Shown here: positions 46,197-55,254 of the stretch, piece by piece
Layout of the letters: every line of letters begins with the position of its first letter
How positions within the stretch are numbered: position 1 is the stretch's first letter
Assembly: GCF_023715645.1 (NCBI RefSeq)
Contig: NZ_JAMBOP010000001.1
Coordinates: 62,001 to 126,000 of the forward strand
Source: Bacillus cytotoxicus
Lineage (GTDB): Bacteria > Bacillota > Bacilli > Bacillales > Bacillaceae_G
Reading direction: 5' to 3'
Length of the DNA: 64,000 nt
Position numbers and translations under genes: made by a program
Notes under the pieces: generated by a model
The model's input: only the letters and a program-made list of their open reading frames with translations
Database searches by the model: none
Told to the model about the DNA's origin: nothing

Positions 46197-48023
46197 TCAG
46201 CATTTCATTCCCTCCTCGCTCAAGGGCTTTTCTGTTAAAGCAAGAAAGTCTTTTATATCTTGTAAAACAATTTGCATTGCTTTCTCCCAAAATTTTTGTT
46301 TTGTTAAGTCAAAGCCAAGATGGTGAAATGCTAATTGCTCAGCAGTCATTCTGCCAGTATCGCGAAGCAAATCTATATATTTCTCTTCAAATGAATGTCC
46401 TTCTTGAAGGGCATTTGCATAGATGCCTTGGCTAAATAGAAAGCCAAATGTATACGGAAAATTATAAAAAGGTTTATCTGTGAAATAGAAATGCCGACTC
46501 CAAACCCACGAAAAATTATGATAAGAAGCAAGAGAATCATCGAACGCATACCGCTGAGCCTTCTCCGTCAAATGGTTCAATTCATCGACCCCTACAATCC
46601 GGTCTTTTCGGATTTCATAAAAGTCTTTTTCGAATCTATACTTTGCCTGTACTCCGATTAAATAACTAAGCGCACTTTGTATTTTTGCCTCTAGAAGGAG
46701 CAATTTCTCATGTTCATTTGAAGTCTCTTGAATGACCTTATTTAAAATAATCGTTTCAGCAAAGGTAGAAGCTGTTTCACTAACAGCCATCGTATACTGC
46801 TGGGCAAATGGTGGAACATCATTTGAAATAATACCTTGATGAAAAGAATGTCCTAATTCATGGGCAAGTATAGCAAGATTATTATGTGTTCCTTGGAAAT
46901 TCATAAAGATGCGAGCCTGTTTCGTTAGCGGAAATCTAGCTGAAAATCCTCCACTTGCTTTTGTGTTCCTGTTTTCAGAATCAATCCAGCTTTCTTGAAA
47001 TGCTCTTTTTGTATAATCCGCTAATTTAGGGCTAAAAGAATCAAACCCAGTAAGGATTATGTCAGCAGCTTCTTCATATGTATAAGTCTTCGTTACTTTG
47101 CCTATAGGCGTATATATATCGAACCAATCCATTTTTTCTAATCCTAGTAAACGTGCCTTTCTCTTTAAATATGACGTTATGATAGGCTTACTTTGATTAA
47201 CAGCTTCCCACATAGAATCTAGCGTTGTTTGTGACATTCTATTGTAACGGAGCGGTTCTGTTATAATGGAATCTATTCCTCGGTGTTTATACACCTGTAA
47301 TCGAAAACCGGCAATGTTATTTAGAGCTGCTGCGCATGTCTCAGCTATTTTTTCACTTTCCTTATGTAAAGCATTTACGAGATTCCTCCTACTATGGTGA
47401 TTGATAGATGAATGTAATCGATTATATGCTTGTCCAAAATTAAGGTATTCTCTTTGTCCGTCTTCCTCAAGAACAATCCTTGTTTTTCCAATGACAGAGT
47501 TATGTAAATTAACCCATGCATGATAACCATTAATAGAAAGATCTTGAATCAACTGTTCCTGTGCTGCTGGTAATTTCCCTCTCGCCTCTTCTCTTTTTTC
47601 TTGAAGTGGATAAGCAATCGGTTTGATCTGTTCTAGCTGTAATAACTGCTCCCAAGTATCGTCTGGTATATGTACCAATGTTCGTTCAAAGTCGCTTACG
47701 ACAATCTCAAATTGTGATGAGATATTCCTTACTTTTTCACTTAACATAATAGCCTGCTCATCTTCCACATTTTCTGATTTCAAACATTCCACAAAGTGAG
47801 TTGCTTCAAGCAAGCGAATAGATAACTCTTGGATTCGATTCATTCGTTTGATCCATTCTTCGTATCCACTTATTGATTCCAGTTCCTCAATTTCCATCGT
47901 TGTCGCTATTTCTTTAGAAATATCTTCTCCTAGTTTCATAAGAAAATATTTGAAGTCAGTAGAATCACTTCCTCCAGGAAAAATCTCTTCCAAACTCCAG
48001 CGTTGTTGTAAAGTCTCACGCAT
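46197..48023 (-). CDS. M3-family oligoendopeptidase (PepF-like)
   Basis: A 608-aa cytoplasmic zinc peptidase. HELGHSFH with zinc ligands His388 and His392 and catalytic Glu389; the third ligand glutamate lies about 25-30 residues further in the ETASTFAETI segment. The N-terminal half is helical, as in the M3B subfamily. Cleaves short peptides. ATG 48023 follows GGAGGCGG. Divergent from the MarR gene, 165 nt apart. Confidence 0.93.
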   Translation of the reverse strand: MRETLQQRWSLEEIFPGGSDSTDFKYFLMKLGEDISKEIATTMEIEELESISGYEEWIKRMNRIQELSIRLLEATHFVECLKSENVEDEQAIMLSEKVRNISSQFEIVVSDFERTLVHIPDDTWEQLLQLEQIKPIAYPLQEKREEARGKLPAAQEQLIQDLSINGYHAWVNLHNSVIGKTRIVLEEDGQREYLNFGQAYNRLHSSINHHSRRNLVNALHKESEKIAETCAAALNNIAGFRLQVYKHRGIDSIITEPLRYNRMSQTTLDSMWEAVNQSKPIITSYLKRKARLLGLEKMDWFDIYTPIGKVTKTYTYEEAADIILTGFDSFSPKLADYTKRAFQESWIDSENRNTKASGGFSARFPLTKQARIFMNFQGTHNNLAILAHELGHSFHQGIISNDVPPFAQQYTMAVSETASTFAETIILNKVIQETSNEHEKLLLLEAKIQSALSYLIGVQAKYRFEKDFYEIRKDRIVGVDELNHLTEKAQRYAFDDSLASYHNFSWVWSRHFYFTDKPFYNFPYTFGFLFSQGIYANALQEGHSFEEKYIDLLRDTGRMTAEQLAFHHLGFDLTKQKFWEKAMQIVLQDIKDFLALTEKPLSEEGMKC

Positions 48024-48142
48024 CCCATCCGCCTCCTAACAAATTCCATCCATATTATATCACGGAAAAATTAGTAAATTCAGAAAAAACATAAATTTCC
48101 CTGAAATTCCTCTTGCGTAACTCCTTTCTTATAGTTAGAATA

Positions 48143-48166
48143 AATTATAGTTAGGTAATCTAATTA
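48143..48166 (+). promoter_or_regulatory. MarR operator upstream of its own gene
   Basis: TTAGGTAATCTAA (48151-48163), one change from a perfect palindrome, in the block ATAGTTAGGTAATCTAATTA. The same site recurs inverted before the MFS gene. Confidence 0.6.
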
Positions 48167-48187
48167 AAAGGAGTAGACATAAAGAAA

Positions 48188-48736
48188 ATGCGTAAGAATG
48201 GAAAAGGAACATATTCAGATGATACCTTACCAAAATTGGGTATTCACCCTTATTTAGAGCTTATTAATCACTCAGCAGCAGCAAGTACAAACCGTAATGA
48301 TGCCTCTATGGGCTTAATCATGTTATGGTTAAGCGATAATATCTTAGATGTAATGGATCAAGAGTTAGCTCACTTCGGGATTACAGAAAGCAAACTTGAT
48401 TTGCTAATCTTAATAACTCTGCATGATAACAAAGTGATAACTCCTTCAGCAATAGCTGAACGTTTAGGAATTAGGCGGGCATCTGCAACTTCTATGATTG
48501 ATTGGTTGGAAAAAAGAAACCTTGTTACACGAAAACACAGCTCGTTTGATCGTAGAAAAATCCATGTCAGTATTACCGAAGAAGGCCGTACGTTTGTTGA
48601 AAAAGTATTGCCAACATATTGGTCCGTTTGTGCCTCTATTTTTGATGAATTAGATCCTACTGAGCGCCAAGTATTTGAGAAAATCATCAAGAAGTTAAAT
48701 GAAAATATGCAAGTACGACTTGGCGTTGGGCGATAA
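48188..48736 (+). CDS. MarR-family transcriptional regulator
   Basis: A 182-aa protein with an N-terminal extension of about 40 aa, then a winged helix: ITPSAIAERLGIRRASATSMIDWLEKRNLVTRKHSSFDRRKIHVSITEEG. Ligand unknown. It is followed by a terminator and a drug-efflux-type MFS gene; matching operators before both genes suggest it controls both. The ribosome site AAAGGAG sits about 14 nt from the ATG, longer than usual. Confidence 0.88.
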   Translation: MRKNGKGTYSDDTLPKLGIHPYLELINHSAAASTNRNDASMGLIMLWLSDNILDVMDQELAHFGITESKLDLLILITLHDNKVITPSAIAERLGIRRASATSMIDWLEKRNLVTRKHSSFDRRKIHVSITEEGRTFVEKVLPTYWSVCASIFDELDPTERQVFEKIIKKLNENMQVRLGVGR

Positions 48737-48746
48737 ATAACAATTA

Positions 48747-48783
48747 ACAGCTACCTATCCAAAGAGATAGTAGCTCTTTTTCA
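48747..48783 (+). terminator. terminator after marR-type gene
   Basis: AGCTAC-TATC / GATA-GTAGCT stem followed by CTTTTTC. Confidence 0.7.
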
Positions 48784-48786
48784 ACC

Positions 48787-48811
48787 ATTTAATTAGGTTA
48801 CCTAACTATAA
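48787..48811 (+). promoter_or_regulatory. MarR operator upstream of MFS gene
   Basis: TTAGGTTACCTAA (48793-48805), palindromic about its central base, within AATTAGGTTACCTAACTATAAG, about 40 nt before the MFS start. Confidence 0.65.
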
Positions 48812-48846
48812 GTTAATATAATTAAAATAAAGGTGAAGGTGATTTT

Positions 48847-50049
48847 ATGATCGCGATCGACTTTGAAAAACAGCACAACTATAATCTTATGACACTCATA
48901 TTATGCTGGACTGGAATGGTTGTTATGTCCAGTTTATATGTAAGTATCCCACTCATTACCATGTTTAGTGATAATTTTCATGTTTCTCTATCGCAAGCAG
49001 CTACAACTTCTAGTATATTTTCAATAGGTTTTGCTAGTGGATGTTTTATTTACGGTGCGATTTCTGAAAAATATGGCCGCAAAAACATTATATGCATTGG
49101 ACTAATTTCTTTAAGTGTCATTTCATTACTGCTTGGAATGGTTCATTCTTTCTCATATATTGTTGTATTAAGAGGTCTACAAGGTTTAGCTGCTGCAACA
49201 TTTTCACCAGTAGCGTTAGCATACACACTAGAAGTATTCCCTAACGAAAGAAAGGTTGGTGCTGTTGGTTTTATTAGTACAGGATTCCTCGTTGCCGGAA
49301 TCGTTGGTCAAGTATTTAGTGCTTACGTAAGCCAACAATTTCATTGGCAATTTGTTTTCCACTCTCTTTCTGCAGTTTATATTCTTACTGCAGCAATAGT
49401 GTTCTGGTTACTTCCAAAAGGTATAAGTCATGATCAAAAGAAAAATATTTGGGAGCCAATGAAGCAACTCGGCATTGTCTTTACTAATAAAAATCTAATA
49501 TTTAGTTACGTAATAGCGTTTGTTCTACTCATGTCTTTCGTTAGTATGTACACCACCTTAGGACAATATTTAACTAATCTACCTTTCCAAATGAACAATC
49601 ACGAACTTCTGTATATTCGTTCATTTGGGGTCCTAGGAATGATATTGTCTCCACTAGCAGGTAAATTAGCAAAACGTTTTAGCGTTCTGCTTGTACTTCG
49701 GTGGGCGCTACTTCTCTCCATTTTCGCCCTAGCTTCGATGGGCTTTCTTACAAACATATTCTTTTTAACAGTAATGAGTATAGTCTTTGTAAGTGGCATT
49801 GCACTCTCCGTACCTTCTTTAGTTTCCCTTGTTGGTCAATTAGGAGGTAAAGCTCGTAGTATTGCAATATCAATGTACACAGTCATTTTATTTGCTGGAA
49901 CAAGTTTTGGTCCAATTATCTCTTTTACGTTTATGAAGGCTTTCAGTTTCACTACGACGTTTATTCTACTTGCAGCCATACTCGGTCTAGGCTTACTTGC
50001 AGTATGTTTCATTAAGCATGGAAACTTACCAATGGCTGAAGTGAAATAA
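48847..50049 (+). CDS. MFS drug/solute exporter
   Basis: A 400-aa transporter with 12 predicted membrane helices. The loop 2-3 motif GAISEKYGRKNIICIG lies near residue 76, and the motif-C-like GFISTGFLVAGIVGQVFSAY near 138 marks antiporters. Substrate unknown. Probably de-repressed with the MarR gene by the same ligand. Good ribosome site AAAGGTGAAGGTG. Confidence 0.9.
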   Translation: MIAIDFEKQHNYNLMTLILCWTGMVVMSSLYVSIPLITMFSDNFHVSLSQAATTSSIFSIGFASGCFIYGAISEKYGRKNIICIGLISLSVISLLLGMVHSFSYIVVLRGLQGLAAATFSPVALAYTLEVFPNERKVGAVGFISTGFLVAGIVGQVFSAYVSQQFHWQFVFHSLSAVYILTAAIVFWLLPKGISHDQKKNIWEPMKQLGIVFTNKNLIFSYVIAFVLLMSFVSMYTTLGQYLTNLPFQMNNHELLYIRSFGVLGMILSPLAGKLAKRFSVLLVLRWALLLSIFALASMGFLTNIFFLTVMSIVFVSGIALSVPSLVSLVGQLGGKARSIAISMYTVILFAGTSFGPIISFTFMKAFSFTTTFILLAAILGLGLLAVCFIKHGNLPMAEVK

Positions 50050-50104
50050 GGAGATTTCCGCTACTTTTAATATATAATGATTCATTCCATCACATAAAAA
50101 AGAG

Positions 50105-50367
50105 GATTGAACTGGACCCTACAAAATGTACAGTTTAATAAAAAGACCTTTAGAAATCAAGCACTCAACAGATGGTTCCGGTATTGTACCGAAGCCATCC
50201 TTTTGAGTGTCCATTGATAAAGATCATAATTATAATCCTTCATAAATAAGTATCGATTACCAATTGAAGGGATTGGAACGTTTGACAACACTTATAGTCT
50301 GATACACAAAACCCCCGAATCATGGACTTTTTAAAAAAGTGTCCATGATTCAGGGTACAGTTCAATC
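50105..50367 (-). mobile_element. deleted IS3-family (IS150-group) element
   Basis: Terminal inverted repeats GATTGAACTGgACCCT and AGGGTACAGTTCAATC. On the minus strand a remnant ends in ...YQWTLKRMASVQYRNHLLSA, the usual C-terminus of IS3-family OrfB transposase. About 1 kb of the element is gone, so it is not autonomous. Confidence 0.75.
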
Positions 50368-50383
50368 TCTATGCGCTCCTTCT

Positions 50384-50490
50384 TTTCTATGTTTTTGTTT
50401 TAAACCTTGCATGTGGCAGGAATAGGCACTGACCGCTCCTATGCACGGCCAGATACTCTCATCCCACTTAAAAAGAAAAAGGTTTTTAAA
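50384..50490 (-). repeat. MITE-like repeat, minus orientation, truncated
   Basis: TTTGTTTTAAACCTTGCATGTGGC to CACTTAAAAAGAAAAAGG; lies at the 3' end of the permease gene. Confidence 0.75.
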
Positions 50491-52104
50491 TCATTTACTA
50501 ACCGGCGCACCCTCTACCTGTACATAATCAGAGTTCTCCACTTCATCTTCATCATCCAAATCCACAACCGGCAAAGCAGTATGAATCGCCCAGTAATAGC
50601 TAATCAACGAAACAATACTAACAGCTAGTAAATCTGTTGAATAAGTTAAATACCCTTTTCCTCCGCCAAACATGCCAAAGTATGACACAACCATTATCGC
50701 AATGTAGTAAAAAACGAGCCATAACGATGATTTAATTTGCTGGGCAAAAGATACTTGTGAAGTTGGTGCCCATTTTTTGCAACATAGATAGATGACAAAC
50801 ATGATAACTTGTGAAGATAATAACCAAGAAAGTGTTTGCCAACCAGACCAGTACACGATTAATGATGCAACGATAAATGAAAGGGGTCCAATGATTGACA
50901 TTCCTTTTACTAAAAATGGACGATTGAGCTCAGGGGCCCGTTTTCTAAGTGCCCCCGCTGTAATCGGTGCAAGGGCATAACTCAATACAAGCGCTGCAGA
51001 AACAACATTAATTAATGCTTCCCATGAAGGAAACGGTAATGTCCAGAAAATAGAGAGAGCAAAAGTAAGCCAAAGTGCAGGTCTTGGTATCCCTGATTTT
51101 TCATCAACTTTAGAAAATACTTTAAATAATGTTCCGCCTTGCGCCCAGCCATATATAACGCGAGGAGTAGCTGACATATAAATATTCCCCGCTCCGCTCG
51201 GTGATATAATTGCATCGGAAACGATAAAATAGACCATCCAGCCGATCCCTAATAAAACAGAAATATCTTTAAATGGTAAACTAAATTCTTTACTAATTCC
51301 TGCCCAGCCGTTGCTAAGCATTTCAGTTGGAATGCTTCCAATAAAAGCAACTTGCAGGAGAACATAAACAATCAATGAAGAAATTACAGACAAAAGAAGA
51401 GCAATCGGTATCGTTCTTTGCGGATTTTTCACTTCACTTGCAACTGATACAATAGGCGTCAATCCTAAATAAGCAAAAATAACACCGCCGGCAGAAATGG
51501 CTGCTTGTACACCAGAAAATCCAAACGGCGCAAAACCAGCACTTGAAAAATTATCGCCCTTTAAATACAGTAACAATACAATAATTGTTAATGCTGGCAC
51601 AAAAAATTTAAAGATGGTTATAATTAAATTTGATTTTGCAAATGTTTTTACACTCCAATAATTTAATAAAAAGAAAATGACGAGTAGTCCAAACTGCATA
51701 AGCCAGCCGCTTACAGTCGGTAATGTAGAATTTTCTTGCGTCAGATTTGGCCACCAAGCTGCAGCATACTGCCTAGCTGCTTCTACTTCAATTGCGATTA
51801 AGCTTGAAAATGCAATAAGGGTAATGAATCCGAGTAAATATCCAAGTATCGGACCGTGCGAATAAGCAGGATAACGAACAATCCCTCCAGCTCGCGGAAG
51901 CGCTGCCCCAAGTTCACAATATACAAGTCCTAATAACAAAATGGCAATCCCGCCAAAGATCCATGAAATAATCCCCGCCGGACCTGCTATTCCAGCAACA
52001 TGACTAGCCGCAAACAACCAACCAGATCCAAACATAGAGCCAAAACCGATAAAAGCTAAATCTAGTAGCGATATTTCCCTTTTAAACTTACCTTTATTAT
52101 CCAT
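50491..52104 (-). CDS. APC-family amino-acid permease, probably for hydroxyproline
   Basis: A 537-aa transporter with 12 or more membrane helices. The amino acid-polyamine-organocation signature is in helix 1 (LDLAFIGFGSMFGSGWLFAASHVAGIAGPAGIISW). Last gene of the leftward arm of the hydroxyproline cluster, so it probably imports hydroxyproline or a related amino acid; the substrate is inferred from context only. It is separated from the aldehyde dehydrogenase gene by a repeat copy. Confidence 0.85.
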   Translation of the reverse strand: MDNKGKFKREISLLDLAFIGFGSMFGSGWLFAASHVAGIAGPAGIISWIFGGIAILLLGLVYCELGAALPRAGGIVRYPAYSHGPILGYLLGFITLIAFSSLIAIEVEAARQYAAAWWPNLTQENSTLPTVSGWLMQFGLLVIFFLLNYWSVKTFAKSNLIITIFKFFVPALTIIVLLLYLKGDNFSSAGFAPFGFSGVQAAISAGGVIFAYLGLTPIVSVASEVKNPQRTIPIALLLSVISSLIVYVLLQVAFIGSIPTEMLSNGWAGISKEFSLPFKDISVLLGIGWMVYFIVSDAIISPSGAGNIYMSATPRVIYGWAQGGTLFKVFSKVDEKSGIPRPALWLTFALSIFWTLPFPSWEALINVVSAALVLSYALAPITAGALRKRAPELNRPFLVKGMSIIGPLSFIVASLIVYWSGWQTLSWLLSSQVIMFVIYLCCKKWAPTSQVSFAQQIKSSLWLVFYYIAIMVVSYFGMFGGGKGYLTYSTDLLAVSIVSLISYYWAIHTALPVVDLDDEDEVENSDYVQVEGAPVSK

Positions 52105-52217
52105 CCCTAACCTCTTCCCCTCTTGTTATATTTTCTAAAAATTCAGTATTTTAAAGAGAGACCATTGCCATTGCTTCATAATTTTCTAGAAGGACAACAT
52201 GTATAAATTTACTTTCA

Positions 52218-52362
52218 TTCATCGACATCTACGTCACTGCTTTGCAACCCACACTCGCTGTCTCTCTTTGTTTTAAACATCGCACGTGGCAGAAAAAGGC
52301 ACTGACCGCTACTATACGCGGCCAGTTACTCTCGTCCACCCTAAAAAGAAAGGTTTTTCTCA
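52218..52362 (-). repeat. MITE-like repeat, minus orientation
   Basis: Core GGCACTGACCGCTACTATACGCGGCCAG. Between permease and aldehyde dehydrogenase genes. Confidence 0.75.
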
Positions 52363-52366
52363 ACCT

Positions 52367-53851
52367 TTACTTCAAGTTCACCCAAATGCTCTTCACTTCT
52401 GTATAATTATCAAGCGCATAAGAACCCATTTCACGCCCAATACCTGATTGTTTATAACCGCCAAACGGCGCTGCCGCATCTTCTAAGTTGTAATCATTAA
52501 TCCATACTGTACCAGCTTTTAAACGATTCGCTACTTTATGTGCAGTTTTAATGTTTTCTGTCCACACTCCTGCCGCGAGTCCAAATGGCGTATTATTTGC
52601 TCTTTCAATCACTTCTTCAACTGTATCGAACGGCAGAACTGCCACTACTGGACCGAATATTTCTTCTTTTGCGATCGTCATTTCATCTGTAACATCCGCA
52701 AAAATGGTTGGCCTAACGAAGTATCCTTTTTCAAACGTCTTCGCGCCGCCAGCTGCAATTCTTGCGCCTTCTTCTTTTCCTTTTTCGATATAATGTAACA
52801 CGCGCTCTTGTTGCTTTTTCGAAACAAGTGGTCCCATTTCTGTACCTGTTTCCATTCCTGCACCTAGTTTTACATCGTTTGCACGTTTCGCTAATTCTTC
52901 CACCACTGTTTCATAATGCTTTCGGTGAACGAACACGCGAGATCCCGCGCTGCAGTTTTGACCATGCTTGTACATAATACCGTTAAAAGCACCAGTAATT
53001 GCTTCTTCTATATTTGCATCTTCTAAAATAATATTTGGTGACTTTCCACCAAGCTCTAGCGTCACATGTTTAATTGTTTCAGCTGCTTGGCGCATAATGT
53101 ACTTACCAGTAGCAGTCGAACCTGTAAAAGCTACTTTTTCAATATCATGATGATTCACGATTGCTGCTCCAGCTGTTTGACCAAATCCAGGGACGAAGTT
53201 CACAACGCCGTCTGGGAAGCCCGCTTCTTTAAAAAGCTGCGCTGTATATAATAGAGATAACGGTGTTTGCTCAGCAGGTTTTAAGACGATTGTACATCCT
53301 GTCGCCAGTGCTGCTCCCATTTTCCACGCAGCCATTACTAGCGGATAGTTCCACGGAATAATTTGACCGACAACCCCAATTGGTTCATGACGAGTATAAT
53401 TTAAATAATCCTTTGAAATCGGTGTTGTTTGCCCAAGTATTTTTGTCGCCCAACCAGCATAATAACGGTAATGTTCTACCGTTGCTGGAATGTCGTCCTC
53501 TAATGCTACTTGATATGGTTTTCCATTATCTAGCGCTTCTAATTGCGCTAATTCTTCTTTATGCTCGTCAATTAAATCAGCCAGCTTGTAAATTAAATGT
53601 GCTCTTTCAGCCGCGCTCAGATCAGGCCATGCTCCTTTTTCAAATGCTCTGCGTGCAGCCTTCACTGCTAAATCAACATCTTCTTCCCCGGCTTCACTTA
53701 CGAAAGCAAGCACTTCTTCTGTTGCTGGATTATACGTTTCAAACGTTTTGCCGCTTATTGATGGTACAAATTTCCCATCGATAAAAAGTTCAACATTTCC
53801 TTCTAAAAAAGCTTTTACTCTCGGTTTTAATTCCATTTGTGCAGTTAACAT
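52367..53851 (-). CDS. aldehyde dehydrogenase, probable 2,5-dioxovalerate dehydrogenase
   Basis: A 494-aa NAD(P)-dependent aldehyde dehydrogenase of the DhaS type. The catalytic glutamate is in VTLELGGKSPNI near residue 265 and the cysteine in GQNCSAGSR near 299; IIPWNYPL and FTGSTATGK are intact. In the hydroxyproline pathway the DapA-like enzyme yields alpha-ketoglutarate semialdehyde (2,5-dioxovalerate), which such an enzyme oxidises to 2-oxoglutarate. That substrate is inferred from the cluster. Confidence 0.85.
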   Translation of the reverse strand: MLTAQMELKPRVKAFLEGNVELFIDGKFVPSISGKTFETYNPATEEVLAFVSEAGEEDVDLAVKAARRAFEKGAWPDLSAAERAHLIYKLADLIDEHKEELAQLEALDNGKPYQVALEDDIPATVEHYRYYAGWATKILGQTTPISKDYLNYTRHEPIGVVGQIIPWNYPLVMAAWKMGAALATGCTIVLKPAEQTPLSLLYTAQLFKEAGFPDGVVNFVPGFGQTAGAAIVNHHDIEKVAFTGSTATGKYIMRQAAETIKHVTLELGGKSPNIILEDANIEEAITGAFNGIMYKHGQNCSAGSRVFVHRKHYETVVEELAKRANDVKLGAGMETGTEMGPLVSKKQQERVLHYIEKGKEEGARIAAGGAKTFEKGYFVRPTIFADVTDEMTIAKEEIFGPVVAVLPFDTVEEVIERANNTPFGLAAGVWTENIKTAHKVANRLKAGTVWINDYNLEDAAAPFGGYKQSGIGREMGSYALDNYTEVKSIWVNLK

Positions 53852-53867
53852 ATTCCTCTCCCCTTTA

Positions 53868-53935
53868 CATTTTATATCCCGTTATTTGCGGTATGAGAAA
53901 CCAAAAGGAAATCTGCAATTAACCATCAACGGGGG
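53868..53935 (-). repeat. diverged bcr1-like scrap
   Basis: ATCCCGTTATTTGCGGTATG at left and CAACGGGGGATGAC at right loosely match bcr1-like ends. Confidence 0.3.
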
Positions 53936-53944
53936 ATGACTTCC

Positions 53945-54118
53945 ACTTATTACCTACATTTTCCATCATATAGATTGCTGTCATGAGGATAAAAATGGAC
54001 CTAAACCTCGCTACCTCTCTTTGTTTTAAAACTTTGCGCGTGGCAGGAAAAGGCACTGACCGCTACTATACATAGCCAGTCCCTCAGGGCCATTTAAAAA
54101 AAATGTTTTTCTAGTAGT
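53945..54118 (-). repeat. B-type repeat, minus orientation, partial
   Basis: ATAGATTGCTGTCATGAGGATAAAAATGGACC, core, and CCATTTAAAAAAAATG, ending CTAGTAGTTAC; the closest relative is the copy at 62.5 kb. Confidence 0.75.
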
Positions 54119-54132
54119 TACGATTGTTCACT

Positions 54133-55026
54133 TTATACACGCTCTGCAGTTAAACTTGCTAAAATATCCTTAAGCTTTTGATCTTCCTCAGCTGTCAATC
54201 CTAAACGAGGATAGCGAGAAGGTCCTCCTGCCTGTCCGTTTAATTCCATTGCACGTTTTACAATTTGCACGTATTTTCCTGATCCTTCAAGGAATGTACA
54301 AAGTGGTAAAATGCGATCATTAATTTCCCAAGCTTCTTTTAACTCACCATTTTGGAAATGATTAAACATTTGCGTAACAAGCTTTGGCACAATATTACCT
54401 GCAACAGAAATCCAGCCTGTTGCTCCGACTAAATAAGACTCCATAACTAAATCTTCTGACCCGCAGAAAATTTCAATTTCTCCTTTCCCGTGTCTAACAA
54501 GATCTCTCGCCTTGCGGATATCTCCGCTTGATTCTTTAATGTGAGTCACTCTTTCACATTCTTTTCCGATTTTCAGCATCAATTCTGTGCTCATATCAAC
54601 GCCAGATGTAAACGGATTGTTGTACAGCATAATTGGTATATTTACTGCATTTGATACTTCTTTAAAGTGGAAATAAATCTCTTCCTCTTTCGGTTTACAG
54701 TAGTAAGAATTAATGATAAGAGCACAATCTGCACCATGTGTTTCCGCCTGTTTCGTATACTCAATCGTTTCTTTTGTTGTTTCAGCTGCTGTTCCTACAA
54801 TAACCGGAATACGGCCATTCACTTCTTTTAATACAGTTTCAACCATTTGGAACTTTTCTTCTTTTGATAAACTGACAAACTCTCCAGTACTTCCGTTAAT
54901 TACAATCCCTGCAACGCCTTGATCTATGAAGTAATTCACATTATTTTTCACGCCGCTCCAATCGATTTCTTGCGCCTCAGTCATTGGTGTAATTAATACT
55001 GGATAAGCCCCTCTAATTGTTGTCAT
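54133..55026 (-). CDS. DapA-family enzyme, probable 1-pyrroline-4-hydroxy-2-carboxylate deaminase
   Basis: A 297-aa TIM-barrel lyase of the dihydrodipicolinate-synthase/N-acetylneuraminate-lyase family. The Schiff-base lysine is in HIKESSGDIRK near residue 161, the YNNPFTSG tyrosine is present, and NGSTGEF is near 44. The true dapA is normally with asd/dapG; here the neighbours are hydroxyproline genes. The expected reaction is deamination of the oxidation product of D-hydroxyproline to 2,5-dioxovalerate. ATG 55026 follows AGGAGG. Confidence 0.87.
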   Translation of the reverse strand: MTTIRGAYPVLITPMTEAQEIDWSGVKNNVNYFIDQGVAGIVINGSTGEFVSLSKEEKFQMVETVLKEVNGRIPVIVGTAAETTKETIEYTKQAETHGADCALIINSYYCKPKEEEIYFHFKEVSNAVNIPIMLYNNPFTSGVDMSTELMLKIGKECERVTHIKESSGDIRKARDLVRHGKGEIEIFCGSEDLVMESYLVGATGWISVAGNIVPKLVTQMFNHFQNGELKEAWEINDRILPLCTFLEGSGKYVQIVKRAMELNGQAGGPSRYPRLGLTAEEDQKLKDILASLTAERV

Positions 55027-55065
55027 TTGTATTTCCTCCTTAATATTTTTTACTATATATACAAG

Positions 55066-55210
55066 TCATTAAAACCCCTTTCTTTTTGGGTGGACGAGAG
55101 CAACTGGCCGCGCATAGAAACGGTCAGGGCCTTTTCCTACCACAGGTAACGTTTAAAACAAAAGGAGAAATTGTACAGCAACTTATGTGCCGAAAAGTGA
55201 AAATGTATAT
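55066..55210 (+). repeat. MITE-like repeat, plus orientation, inside the hydroxyproline operon
   Basis: CATTAAAACCCCTTTC to GCAACTTATGTGCCGAAAAGTG; separates the DapA-like gene from the racemase-like gene. Confidence 0.8.
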
Positions 55211-55254
55211 ATAGCTGGCATAATAACCTTAGATAAGTTAAACAATCATTTTTA

